Shown piece after piece: positions 25,662-34,505 of a stretch of 64,000 nt of DNA. Position 1 is the stretch's first letter, and every line of letters starts with the position of its first letter. This DNA is from JAKPAM01 sp047601745 (GTDB taxonomy: Bacteria; Pseudomonadota; Gammaproteobacteria; Burkholderiales; Burkholderiaceae_E): the NCBI GenBank assembly GCA_047601745.1, contig JASGIS010000001.1, positions 558,001 through 622,000 of the forward strand, given 5' to 3'. The notes beneath the pieces are model-generated. The model ran no database searches. It worked only from the letters and a program-made list of their open reading frames with translations, and was not told the origin of the DNA. Position numbers and translations under genes: made by a program.

Positions 25662-26855
25662 ATGACGACGGCCGAGTGGCTGAGCCCGCTGATCGCCGGC
25701 CTGCACGCGTTGCAGTCGTACGCGCTGCAGGCGCTGGCCGCGCTGGGCCTCGTCGATACGGTTGCCGGACAGCCGGGCTGGCCGTTCGACTGGCGCCTTT
25801 CCGGCGACAACCTGGTCGCCGACGCGCCGAATGCCCGGCGCCTGGCAGCCGTCGTCGTCGCGCTGATGATCGCGGTCGGGCTGGCCGGCATCGCGCTCGT
25901 CGGCCGCCGTCACCGCCGATGGCTGCTCGGCGCGGCCGTCGCGCTGCCGCTGCTCGTGCCCTGGCCCGATCGGTCCGTCGTGCTGGTGCCGGCGCATCCG
26001 ACGAGCTTTCACCGCTCGCCGACCGGTTTCTCGGCGCAGGCGATCGTCGCCGGCCAGGCGCTGTACACGGCCCATTGCGCGGCCTGCCACGGCGCCGACG
26101 GCCGCGGAGACGGTCCGGCCGCCGGCCGCCAGCCGGTCTGGCCGCCCGATTTCATCGGTCCGCTGCTGTGGCGCCGTGCCGATGGCGACCTGTTCTGGCA
26201 CATCCGCGACGGCGTCGTCGACCGGCACGGGCGCCAGACGATGCCGGGCTTCGGCCCGGTACTGGGCGACGCCGGGATCTGGCAGGTGATCGACTTCCTG
26301 AAGGCGCAGTCGGCCGGCCAGTCGCTGCGCCTGACCGGCGCCTGGCGCCAGCCGGTGCGGCTGCCGGCGTCGACGATCGATTGCGCCGGCGAATCGTCGA
26401 GCAGCGCCGGTCCGCCGTGGCGCGGCCAGCGGCTGCGCGTGGTCGCGCCGGCCGACGACCGGCCGCTGCCGATCGAGGATCCGCGACTGGTGACGATCGC
26501 GCTGCTCGCGCCCACCGGCGGCGGAACGGCACCGACCGGCGCCCGGCCCGATGCCGACTGCAGGATCGACGACGCGTCCGCCTGGACGGCGTTGACGCTG
26601 GTGACCGGCGGCGAACCGCCGGCCGGCCGGCAGTGGCTGGTCGATCGCGCCGGCTGGCTGCGGGCGGTCAGCACGCCCGGCAGCGTCGGCTGGTCCGATG
26701 AGGACCTGGTCTGCCGTTCGGCGCCGGGCGCGCGCGACGACGCGACGGCCGGGGCGCGGCCCGACCGTCGCCGCGGCCTCGACGGCCTGGGCAGGCTGCT
26801 GGCGGCGATCGACGCCGATCCGGTCCGCGTGATCGACGGCGTCCGGACCCACTAA
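25662..26855 (+). CDS. Membrane-anchored c-type cytochrome
   Basis: The 397-residue protein has two hydrophobic helices near residues 64-85 and 88-103, then a periplasmic cytochrome c domain with the haem-binding motif CAACH (near residue 140) and a likely distal methionine in RQTMPGFGPVLGD. The last 200 residues are rich in Ala, Arg and Gly and match nothing I recognise. N-terminal sequence resembles the end of CopD-like membrane proteins fused to cytochromes in other proteobacteria, but most of a CopD domain is absent. It starts 88 bp after the ABC ATPase; a functional link is not shown. Confidence 0.78.
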   Translation: MTTAEWLSPLIAGLHALQSYALQALAALGLVDTVAGQPGWPFDWRLSGDNLVADAPNARRLAAVVVALMIAVGLAGIALVGRRHRRWLLGAAVALPLLVPWPDRSVVLVPAHPTSFHRSPTGFSAQAIVAGQALYTAHCAACHGADGRGDGPAAGRQPVWPPDFIGPLLWRRADGDLFWHIRDGVVDRHGRQTMPGFGPVLGDAGIWQVIDFLKAQSAGQSLRLTGAWRQPVRLPASTIDCAGESSSSAGPPWRGQRLRVVAPADDRPLPIEDPRLVTIALLAPTGGGTAPTGARPDADCRIDDASAWTALTLVTGGEPPAGRQWLVDRAGWLRAVSTPGSVGWSDEDLVCRSAPGARDDATAGARPDRRRGLDGLGRLLAAIDADPVRVIDGVRTH

Positions 26856-26877
26856 GGACGCCGACGATCTGTTCCCG

Positions 26878-28017
26878 CTAGTAGAAGTGCCGGATGCCGA
26901 TGCCGATCGTGCGCGGATTCTCGCCGCGCGCCGACGCGTTGAGCATCGTCGACGTGACCGCCAGCCCGAAGCGTCCGCCCTGGTCGTTGTTGACGACGCC
27001 GCCGACCACGTACAGGTTCGTGCGCTTGGACATCGGATAGCTGTACATCGCGCCGATCGTGCCGGACTTGCCGGCGATGCCTTGCGCGTAGGCGGCGCCC
27101 GATTCGATGCGCATCTTCGCGTACTGCAGCGACACCGAGCCGACGCCGACCCTGAGCTCGGCGCCGACGTTCCACCAGCGCACGTTGTTGCCGTCGCCGC
27201 CGGGATCGGTCTGCGCGAAGCCGCCGACCAGCTTCCACCTGCCGGCGTCATAGCGGAAACCGCCGCCGTACTCGGCCGTGCCCCGCGAATCGGCGGTCGT
27301 ACCGATCTGCGTCCGGTACCGACCGTAGAAGCCGGTCAGTTGCAGGCCGCCGCCGGTCCAGAAGCCGGCCAGGTGATAGACCGAACCGGCGTCGCGCGGC
27401 GATTCGTAGCGTTCGCCGGACCCGTACATCGTCATCACGCGGAACCCGCCCCAGGTCGGCGAATCGTAGAAGATCGCGTTCGACGCCCGCGCGGTCGTGC
27501 CGCCGGCGACCGCGAACGCCGACGCGTTGCCGACGTTGGCCCACGCGAACAGATCGGTCACGAGCACCGAAAAGAACCCCGGCGTGTAGTCGCGCCCGAG
27601 CTTGACGCTGCCGAAGCCGCCGTCGAGACCGACGAACGAACGGCGCTGGAACGTCAACCCGCCGCCCGGCGCCTGGCCGGTGCCCTCGTCCGCGTAGACC
27701 TGCGATTCGGCGGTGAAGAACGCCGACAGTCCGCCGCCCAGGTCCTCGCGGCCGCGGATGCCCCAGCGGCTCAGCGCCTGCCCCGACATCACCTGGACCG
27801 CGGTCATGCCCGACGGTCCGGGCGTCGCCGCGAACACGCCCAGGTCCATCACGCCGTACAGCGTGACGTTGTCGCGCGGCGTCTGCGCGACGGCCGCCCC
27901 CTGCCACGCCAGACCCGCCGCGGCGATCACCGCCGCCCGCCCCGCGCGGCGCACCGCGCGCGATACCGTGCGCGCCCCGCGAGACGCCGCCGCCGCACGT
28001 TCCTGCTCAATCATCAT
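26878..28017 (-). CDS. Gram-negative porin (Burkholderia type)
   Basis: The 379-residue protein has an N-terminal signal (hydrophobic AAVIAAAGLAWQGAAVA, cleavage near residue 44), then NVTLYGVMDLGVF and the pattern SRWGIRGREDLGGGLSAFF seen in trimeric betaproteobacterial porins, and ends in the outer-membrane signature IRHFY. It forms a diffusion channel in the outer membrane. I chose ATG 28017, preceded by GGGGAG; a second ATG follows at once. As the last gene of the minus-strand cluster it probably admits the substrate handled by the two TctC proteins and enzymes encoded upstream. Confidence 0.93.
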   Translation of the reverse strand: MMIEQERAAAASRGARTVSRAVRRAGRAAVIAAAGLAWQGAAVAQTPRDNVTLYGVMDLGVFAATPGPSGMTAVQVMSGQALSRWGIRGREDLGGGLSAFFTAESQVYADEGTGQAPGGGLTFQRRSFVGLDGGFGSVKLGRDYTPGFFSVLVTDLFAWANVGNASAFAVAGGTTARASNAIFYDSPTWGGFRVMTMYGSGERYESPRDAGSVYHLAGFWTGGGLQLTGFYGRYRTQIGTTADSRGTAEYGGGFRYDAGRWKLVGGFAQTDPGGDGNNVRWWNVGAELRVGVGSVSLQYAKMRIESGAAYAQGIAGKSGTIGAMYSYPMSKRTNLYVVGGVVNNDQGGRFGLAVTSTMLNASARGENPRTIGIGIRHFY

Positions 28018-28125
28018 CGGTCTCCCCGTTTTCTTCGTTGTCCGGTCCCGTCGACCGGTTCCGCTCACCATGAGCACCAGGACCTGTTCACCCGAAGATC
28101 GAATCCCCACCAAGGTGAACGGGCC

Positions 28126-29136
28126 TCAATCCAGCTTCACGCCGACCGCCTCGACCAGCGTCCGCCAGTCGGCCAGGTCCTTCCTGATCGTTTCGGCGAA
28201 CGACTGCGGCGTCGTCTGCGGCAGGTCGTTGAAGTTCATGTCGTTCAGCCGCTTGACGATCGCCGGGTCCTTCAGCGTCGCGGTGACGGCCTGGTTCAGT
28301 TCGTCGACGATCTTCGGCGGCGTCGCGGCGGGCGCGAACACGCCGTACCACGAGTAGTTGGTGAACGGGTAACCGGCCTCGTTCATCGTCGGCACGTCGG
28401 GCAGCATCGGCAGGCGCGTGGGCCCGCTGTACGCGAGCGCCCGCACCCGTCCGGAACGCACGATCTCGACCGTCGTCGACGAATCGGCGAAACCGGCATC
28501 GACCTGGCCGCCCATCAGGTCCTGCACGCACGGCGCGCTGCCCTTGTAGGCGATGTGGACCATGTCGATGCCCGCCTGCTTCTTCAGGCTCTCCATCGCC
28601 AGATGGCCGCCCGATCCGGCGCCCCACGAGCAGTAGTTCAGCGGCTGGGGGCTGCTCTTCGCGAAGGCCACGAACTCGGCCAGCGTCTTGGCCGGCAGGT
28701 CCGGCCGCACGAGCAGCAGGTTGCCGCCGCGTCCGACCTGGGCGATCGGCGCGAAATCCTTCAGCGGGTCATAAGGCAGCTTGCGGTACAGCGCCGGATT
28801 GACGACCATCGACGCCGCGTACGTGAACAGCAGCCGCGAACCGTCGGCCGGCCCCTTGGCGACCGACTCCACGCCGACGATGCCGTTGGCGCCGGGCTTG
28901 TTCTCGATGACGATCGTGCGGCCGACCCGCTTGCCGATATCCTCGGCCAGCATGCGGCCGATCGCATCGGTTCCGCCGGCCGGCGTGGTCGGCACGACCA
29001 GCGTGATCGTGCGCTGGGGCAGCGACGATTCGGCGCGGGCCTCGCTGCCGGTGCCGCCGATGACCCCCAGCACGGCCAGCACGGCCAGTGCCGCGGCGCG
29101 CCGGACGCCGCCTTCGTTCGTTCTCGTTCCGTTCAT
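28126..29136 (-). CDS. TctC-type tripartite tricarboxylate transporter binding protein
   Basis: The 336-residue protein has a signal peptide (AALAVLAVLGVIGGTGSEARA) followed by Bug/TctC motifs: ITLVVPTTPAGGTDAIGRML and IVIENKPGANGIVG. It is periplasmic and expected to bind a carboxylate or similar polar metabolite. AAGGAG precedes ATG 29136. It lies between the metallo-hydrolase and porin genes, with no TctA/TctB nearby. Confidence 0.93.
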   Translation of the reverse strand: MNGTRTNEGGVRRAAALAVLAVLGVIGGTGSEARAESSLPQRTITLVVPTTPAGGTDAIGRMLAEDIGKRVGRTIVIENKPGANGIVGVESVAKGPADGSRLLFTYAASMVVNPALYRKLPYDPLKDFAPIAQVGRGGNLLLVRPDLPAKTLAEFVAFAKSSPQPLNYCSWGAGSGGHLAMESLKKQAGIDMVHIAYKGSAPCVQDLMGGQVDAGFADSSTTVEIVRSGRVRALAYSGPTRLPMLPDVPTMNEAGYPFTNYSWYGVFAPAATPPKIVDELNQAVTATLKDPAIVKRLNDMNFNDLPQTTPQSFAETIRKDLADWRTLVEAVGVKLD

Positions 29137-29198
29137 TGATGTTGCTCCTTGGCGGCGAATGCCGCTCGTGCCGATCCGATGCGCCCGTCGCGGCGCGT

Positions 29199-30449
29199 TC
29201 AGCCGATCCCCAGCCGGTTCTCGGCCTTACCCTCGAGAACGTCGGCACCGGCGTGGTACAGGTTCTTCGAGACGTAGCTGCGGGTCTGGCCGGCGCGTTC
29301 GCGCAGCCACCGCGCCTTCAGCGAGCGGGCCTGCGCGGCCTCGTCGCTGTCCGTATGCAGGCCCGCCAGCAGGTCGATCACGTGCAGCGCGAGCTGCAGG
29401 TCGCCCGCGTCCGCGTGCCGCTGCGCGCAATCGATCACGTGCCGCTTGTCGGCGATCGCCGCCTCGATCGCTTTCTGCGCGGCGGACGGCGACGACGGAT
29501 GCAGCGTGGTCGGGTTGCGGTCCCACCACCCGTTCTCGGACCGGTAGATGTCGCGCACGATGTACGACGGGTCGCCGTAAGTGGGCTTCATCCATTCGAC
29601 GTCGAACAGCTCGGGCGGATAAGCGACGGCCTCGAGCACCTGGCGCTCGTTGAGCCCGCGGTTGATCAGCGACACGACCGCGGCACGCAGCCATCGCAGC
29701 GCCCGCGCGGTGTGGCCGAGCACCTGCCGGACGTTCGCCTCGCCTTCGATCATGCCGCCGAACTCGCGCACCGCGATCAGCGGCCGCAGCGCGGCCATCG
29801 CATCGAGCGTGTCGGCCCAGCGCACCGGATCGCGCAGCGTGCGGAACGGCGTACCGACATTCGGAATCGAATCGAGCAGCGACGGTCCGCCGTAGAGCAC
29901 GCGCTGCGCCGGACACCAGGCGGCGATCGCGTCGTCGGTCTCGGACGGCGCCCAGAACAGCTCGACGCGCCGATCGCCTTCGCCGATGACCAGGCGATCG
30001 TCGAAGGTCTCGTCCGGATCGTGCAGCAGGATCCGTTTCTCGAAGAAGCCCGGTTCGCGCTTGAACTGCACCTCGGCCATCCGCTGCTGCAGTTCGTGCG
30101 TCTCGCGATAGCGGGCATAGCGGCGCAGCACGTTCGCGTGCGCGATCACGCGCGGCGCCGGATGGCCGCGCGCGGCGGCATCGGCCAGCCACTGGCCGAT
30201 GCCGGTGTTGTAGCCGATATGTCCGTGGCTGTAGCAGACCGCGTGCACCGGCTCGTCGCTGATCGCGCGAGCGCTGTCTATCATCGACTGCGTGACCGAA
30301 CCGCCCGGCCCCGAGTCGATGACGACCAGGCCGGCATCGGTCTGCGCGCAGAACGTCTGGCCCTGCCCGTAGAGGATGTGCAATCCGTCGGCGATCGTCT
30401 TGTAGCCGGTGCCGACCACCAGGATCGCGTCCGCATGCGGCGTGCTCAT
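29199..30449 (-). CDS. Metallo-beta-lactamase-fold protein with alkylsulfatase-like dimerisation region
   Basis: The 416-residue protein has an N-terminal MBL fold and a C-terminal part like the alkylsulfatase dimerisation domain (NGWWDRNPTTLHP, near residues 306-318). The usual HxHxDH metal motif is replaced by SHGHIGYN (74-81): the first two histidines are kept but the Asp-His pair is absent. The second-ligand region reads SETDDAI (170-176). It has no signal peptide and should be cytoplasmic. The start ATG 30449 overlaps the DUF1254 stop (ATGA). It may hydrolyse a sulfate or other ester, or use a different metal set. Confidence 0.85.
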   Translation of the reverse strand: MSTPHADAILVVGTGYKTIADGLHILYGQGQTFCAQTDAGLVVIDSGPGGSVTQSMIDSARAISDEPVHAVCYSHGHIGYNTGIGQWLADAAARGHPAPRVIAHANVLRRYARYRETHELQQRMAEVQFKREPGFFEKRILLHDPDETFDDRLVIGEGDRRVELFWAPSETDDAIAAWCPAQRVLYGGPSLLDSIPNVGTPFRTLRDPVRWADTLDAMAALRPLIAVREFGGMIEGEANVRQVLGHTARALRWLRAAVVSLINRGLNERQVLEAVAYPPELFDVEWMKPTYGDPSYIVRDIYRSENGWWDRNPTTLHPSSPSAAQKAIEAAIADKRHVIDCAQRHADAGDLQLALHVIDLLAGLHTDSDEAAQARSLKARWLRERAGQTRSYVSKNLYHAGADVLEGKAENRLGIG

Positions 30450-31831
30450 GCTGCGGCCCCAAGCTTGCGCAGCGGCGGGATCGTCCAGCCGCGCACCTCT
30501 TCGCGCGGGTAGTACAGGCGCAGGATCAGGTAGAAGCGGCCGGCCGGCGCCGGCAGCCAGTTGCTGGTCGACGCGGGCCGCTGGTGGCCGATGACGATCT
30601 CGAGGCTGCCGTCGGCCCCTTTCTCGATGCCCAGCGTGCGGTCGCCGATCGAGAACCGGTCGATCTCGTTCGTGTACAGGAAGCGGTCCTGGTCGTACAG
30701 CGTGATCGACCAGAACGCGTCGGCCGGCGGCATGTCGTCGGCCTCGAAGCGGATCACGTAGCGATTGTTGCCGTCGAGGCCGGCCTTGTCGGCATCGAAA
30801 TGCGAGGCCGCGTAGATCGCCTCCTCGGCGGCGAGCGCGCCGAGCCCCAGGTAAGCAGTACGGGCGCGGGCCAGGTAATCGACGCCGTAGCGGCCGGTGG
30901 CGGCCGAGATCCGCCACGGTTTCGGACTGCGCTTGCCGCCGGCGGCAGCGATCAGCTTGATCCCTTCCTCGAAACCCTGGACCAGCGCGTCGCGAACGAC
31001 GGGCTCCAGCCCGTCCCAGCGGAACTCGGCGCTGGCGATCAGCCCGCCCTGCGCGAGCACCGCGACCAGCCCTTCGTCGCGGGCCGACCCCGGCGTCTCG
31101 GCCATCGCATGGCTGAGGTTCGTGAAGAACGCGGCCGCGACCTCGGCGGCCGGCGGCGATGGCTCGAGCATCGCCGCCATCACGTCGACCGGCTTGCCCG
31201 CCCATGCCGATACGGTCGTCGACGACGCCAGCGGCGTCGTGCCCGCGGCCGGCTCCAGGCGGATCCCGGCCTGCAGCGCGCGGGCCTTCGGCCAGTCGCT
31301 CTCGTCGCGCGCGAGGATGCGGCCGATCAGCCAGACCAGGTTCGTCGGACACTCGATGGTCCGGCCGGTGAAGCCCGGATCGGTGATCCGCCCGCCCGGG
31401 CCGACCAGCGCGACGGTCTCGCCGTCGCGATCGCAGTTTCGCGGCCCCAGGTTAGCGAAGTTCTCGGTGTACGCGTCGTACAGCGGCAGCACGAAATAGC
31501 GGTCCGGATCCTGGCTGGCGGCCGGTATCGTCAACAGCATCGGGCCGTTGGCCAGGTTGATCCAGCCCATCGTGTACAGCAGATCGTTGGCCGGCGTCAC
31601 GACGTCGCGGTCGCGGTCCGTCGACGGGCGCTTGGCGTGGTGCAGCGTGTTGATCCGCATCCGCGCGTCCGACGACGCACCGTCGGCGCGCTGACGGCCG
31701 CCGGCGGACGTCTGCAGCGTGCAGGTACGGAAGGTCTCGATCAACGGATAACCGTAGACGGTGCCGATCAGGCCGGCGGCGCGGGCCAGCGCCGCGCGTC
31801 CTTCGTTGACAAGGTTCTCGTTGGTGCTCAT
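30446..31831 (-). CDS. DUF1254/DUF1214 domain protein
   Basis: The 461-residue protein has an N-terminal DUF1254 region (YGYPLIETFR, RINTLHHAKRPSTDRDRDVVTPANDLLYTMGWINLANGP) and a C-terminal DUF1214 region (FWSITLYDQDRFLYTNEIDRFSIGDRT, WLPAPAGRFYLILRLYYPR). Most homologues are secreted, but no signal peptide is evident here. The function is unknown; related proteins occur with porins, esterases and transporters in catabolic clusters. I chose ATG 31831 for AAGGAGA at good spacing. The stop overlaps the next start, so it is coupled to the metallo-hydrolase. Confidence 0.9.
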   Translation of the reverse strand: MSTNENLVNEGRAALARAAGLIGTVYGYPLIETFRTCTLQTSAGGRQRADGASSDARMRINTLHHAKRPSTDRDRDVVTPANDLLYTMGWINLANGPMLLTIPAASQDPDRYFVLPLYDAYTENFANLGPRNCDRDGETVALVGPGGRITDPGFTGRTIECPTNLVWLIGRILARDESDWPKARALQAGIRLEPAAGTTPLASSTTVSAWAGKPVDVMAAMLEPSPPAAEVAAAFFTNLSHAMAETPGSARDEGLVAVLAQGGLIASAEFRWDGLEPVVRDALVQGFEEGIKLIAAAGGKRSPKPWRISAATGRYGVDYLARARTAYLGLGALAAEEAIYAASHFDADKAGLDGNNRYVIRFEADDMPPADAFWSITLYDQDRFLYTNEIDRFSIGDRTLGIEKGADGSLEIVIGHQRPASTSNWLPAPAGRFYLILRLYYPREEVRGWTIPPLRKLGAAA

Positions 31832-31899
31832 CTCGTCTCCTTGATGTGTGCGGCGGGCGGACCGCAGTCCGCCGATCGCGGTCCGTCGATCAGGGTCCG

Positions 31900-32952
31900 C
31901 TAGTCGATGGTCACGCCGGTGCTGCGGGTCAGCTCGAGCGATACCGGCAGGTAAGCCTCGTAAGCGGCGCGCGCCTGCGCGGCCGTGCTGCCCAGCGGCT
32001 CGAGACCCAGGTCCAGCAAACGCTTGCGCACGTCGGGCTGCTTGACCACCTCGCCCACTTCCGTGCTCAGGCGCTGGACGATCGCGTCCGGCGTCCGGGC
32101 GGGCGCCAGCAGCGTGATCGGGCCGGTGATCGTGTAGATCAGCTCCTTGTAGCCCTGCTCGGCGAAGGTCGGCGTGTCCGGCAGCAGCGGCGATCGCGTC
32201 GGCCCGGTCATCGCGATCGGGCGCAGCCGGCCGGCGTCGATGTACGGCTTCATCGTCGCCAGCGAGCCGACGGTCAACTGGATGATGCCGCTGACCAGGT
32301 CGATGGTCATCGGCCCTTCGCCCTTGTACGCCGAGTGCGAGGTCTGCAGCCCATAGGTCTTGTCCATGAAGACCTGGAACTGGTGCGGCTGCGTCCCCGG
32401 CCCCCACGATCCGATCGTGAACTTGCCGGGCTGCTTGCGGATCAGCGCGAGCAGCTCGTCATAAGTCTTGGCCGGCACTTCGGGATTGACGACCATCACG
32501 GTGCGCGGCGTGACCACGTCCGAGATCTGGACCAGGTCGCTGCGCGGATCGTACGGCAGCGTCCGGTACAGCACGAGGTTCGACGTCAGCGGCGCCGGTA
32601 CCGACAGCAGCAGCGTATGCCCGTCGGGCGCGCTCTTGGCGACATAGTCGGTGCCGATGATGCCCGCGCCGCCGCTGCGGTTCTCGACGACGACCGACGC
32701 GCCCAGCCGCTTGCTCAGATGCTCGGCCAGCATCCTGGCGACGATGTCGGTGCTGCCGCCGGGCTGGAACTGTACGATGATGCGCACCGGCTTGTTGCCG
32801 GGATAGTCCTGCTGGGCGAACGCGTTCCCCGCGCCCGCCGCCGCCGCCATCGCCGTACCCGCAGCCAGGCCCAGCAGCCGGCGCCGCCGCGCGAACAGGC
32901 GCTCGAGCGAAGGGCGCGCGTCGGCGCCCTGATCCGGACGAATGTCGATCAA
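31900..32952 (-). CDS. TctC-type tripartite tricarboxylate transporter binding protein
   Basis: The 350-residue protein carries a twin-arginine-like leader (FARRRRLLGLAAGTAMAAAAG) and the Bug/TctC motifs VRIIVQFQPGGSTDIVARML and VVVENRSGGAGIIG. The start is TTG at 32952, supported by GAGGAGA at proper spacing. It is the first gene of the minus-strand cluster ending in the porin and is divergent from the Crp-family regulator. It is the second TctC of this cluster and differs clearly in sequence from the other, so the two may bind different ligands. Confidence 0.92.
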   Translation of the reverse strand: MIDIRPDQGADARPSLERLFARRRRLLGLAAGTAMAAAAGAGNAFAQQDYPGNKPVRIIVQFQPGGSTDIVARMLAEHLSKRLGASVVVENRSGGAGIIGTDYVAKSAPDGHTLLLSVPAPLTSNLVLYRTLPYDPRSDLVQISDVVTPRTVMVVNPEVPAKTYDELLALIRKQPGKFTIGSWGPGTQPHQFQVFMDKTYGLQTSHSAYKGEGPMTIDLVSGIIQLTVGSLATMKPYIDAGRLRPIAMTGPTRSPLLPDTPTFAEQGYKELIYTITGPITLLAPARTPDAIVQRLSTEVGEVVKQPDVRKRLLDLGLEPLGSTAAQARAAYEAYLPVSLELTRSTGVTID

Positions 32953-33045
32953 GATGTCTCCTCGATGATGGGGCAGGCCGCATCGACGACCCGACCGCTG
33001 GGGTGCGGCGGGCGCGCTGCGGTGCAGCGTGGAAGATGCGGTGCG

Positions 33046-33065
33046 ATCCGGACTACGATATCCGG
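33046..33065. promoter_or_regulatory. Inverted repeat between TctC cluster and Crp-family gene
   Basis: CCGGA-N8-TCCGG (33048-33052 / 33061-33065) lies in the divergent gap. Spacing is like that of Crp/Fnr-type sites, but the half-sites do not match the classical TGTGA or TTGAT sequences. It is a candidate operator only. Confidence 0.35.
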
Positions 33066-33125
33066 CCGAGTCGAGTGAAATCTATCAACCGTGCGACACA
33101 TTTGCGCATGTCGGTGCGGGACACC

Positions 33126-33881
33126 ATGAACACGCCCATTCCCGGACACGAGATGACGGCCGAGAGTGCGGCCCCGCCGCCGACGACCGACGTGCTGCGC
33201 TGGAACCAGTTGCTCGCGAGCTGGCCCGACGAGGCGCGACAGGCGATCACGAGGGCCTCGCGCATGGCCCGCTATCGCCGGCGCACGCTGATCATGAGCC
33301 GCGAATCGACGTCGCGGGAACTGCTCGCCGTCGTGTCGGGCTGCATCGAGGTCGTCGCTTTCAACGCCGACGGCCGCCGGTACCTGAACGCGCTGCTGGG
33401 GCCGTGCAGCATCGTGCCGATCGTGCAACTGCTCGACCAGTGCTCGCGCAGCTACGACTACTACGCGCGCGAGGATTCGCTGATCGTCCACATCCCCCGC
33501 AGCGCGCTCGTGCTGCAGCTCGATCGCGACCCGGTGCTGTGGAAGACCGTCGCGCAACTGGCGATGGAGCGCCAGCGGAGCAGCGTCGCCGAACTGCGCG
33601 CGCTGACGGTCGGATCGACCCGACGGCGGATCGCCGCGATCCTGCTGCGGATGGCGCGGATCTATGCGCCGGACAGGTCGTGCGCGAGCATGGGGGCGGA
33701 GACGGACGCGATCGACGTCAACCTGGCGCAGCACGATCTGGCGGCGATGCTCTGCGTGTCGCGCCAGACCGTCAACAAGGAGCTGGGCGCGCTGGTCGAG
33801 GCGGGCGTGCTGCACATGGCGTACAAGCGGCTGACCATCATCGACGGCGCCCAGCTCGAACGGCTGGCGGCGGCGGAGTGA
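33126..33881 (+). CDS. Crp/Fnr-family transcriptional regulator
   Basis: The 251-residue protein has a cyclic-nucleotide-binding-like beta barrel (about residues 30-140; RRTLIMSRESTSRELLAVVSGCIEVVAF) and a C-terminal Crp-type winged HTH (INLAQHDLAAMLCVSRQTVNKELGALVEAGVL pattern, about 200-240). It has no Fnr-type N-terminal cysteine cluster and the cAMP pocket motif is not conserved, so the signal is unknown. ATG 33126 is my choice; ATG 33108 is also possible. It is divergent from the TctC/DUF1254/porin cluster and probably controls it. Confidence 0.88.
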   Translation: MNTPIPGHEMTAESAAPPPTTDVLRWNQLLASWPDEARQAITRASRMARYRRRTLIMSRESTSRELLAVVSGCIEVVAFNADGRRYLNALLGPCSIVPIVQLLDQCSRSYDYYAREDSLIVHIPRSALVLQLDRDPVLWKTVAQLAMERQRSSVAELRALTVGSTRRRIAAILLRMARIYAPDRSCASMGAETDAIDVNLAQHDLAAMLCVSRQTVNKELGALVEAGVLHMAYKRLTIIDGAQLERLAAAE

Positions 33882-34002
33882 TGCCCGGCCCTTGCCGCTG
33901 GTCCTACGCCTCCCCGCGCCCGCTGCCTACTCCCGGCCGCCGGGCCGCGACCTATGCTGTCCGTGAAGCAATCCTGCTTCGGGACTCGCGGGAGGAACAA
34001 TC

Positions 34003-34359
34003 ATGAACACGGTCAACACGGCATCCGGCGTCATTTCGTCGGACAGGGTCAACGGCACCAACGTCTACAACCCCGACGGCGAAAAGCTCGGATCGATCGA
34101 CTGCCTGATGATCGACAAGGTCTCGGGCAAGGTGCGCTACGCGGTCATGGAATTCGGCGGCTTCCTCGGGATCGGGTCGGACCGCTACCCGCTGCCCTGG
34201 GAAAGCATGAAGTACGACGTCGGCCTTGGCGGCTATGTGGTCTCGGTGTCGCGGGAACAGCTCGAAGGAGCGCCGCGCTACGAGCAGGCCGCGGTGCCCG
34301 AGTACACGGACGAATACGGCCGCAAGGTCTACGACTACTACAACGTGCACTGGTACTGA
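34003..34359 (+). CDS. PRC-barrel domain protein
   Basis: The 118-residue protein has a PRC-barrel core (VNGTNVYNPDGEKLGSIDCLMIDKVSGKVRYAVMEF) as in many small, stress-associated proteobacterial proteins, and ends in tyrosine-rich KVYDYYNVHWY. It has no signal peptide or membrane helix. The ATG 34003 follows GGGAGGAACAATC, a strong ribosome site. It stands alone, and a minisatellite begins 10 bp after its stop. Confidence 0.9.
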   Translation: MNTVNTASGVISSDRVNGTNVYNPDGEKLGSIDCLMIDKVSGKVRYAVMEFGGFLGIGSDRYPLPWESMKYDVGLGGYVVSVSREQLEGAPRYEQAAVPEYTDEYGRKVYDYYNVHWY

Positions 34360-34364
34360 CCGGC

Positions 34365-34439
<75 letters not shown>

Positions 34440-34505
34440 CTCAGGCCGGCTTCTCATGCCCGCCTGTCACGCCGGCCCGTCAGCCCCAGCGCTCAGCGCC
34501 GCCGC

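Noticed and set aside
26887..29139. 750-codon open frame opposite porin and TctC
   Set aside because: Spans two real genes in antisense and has no domain.
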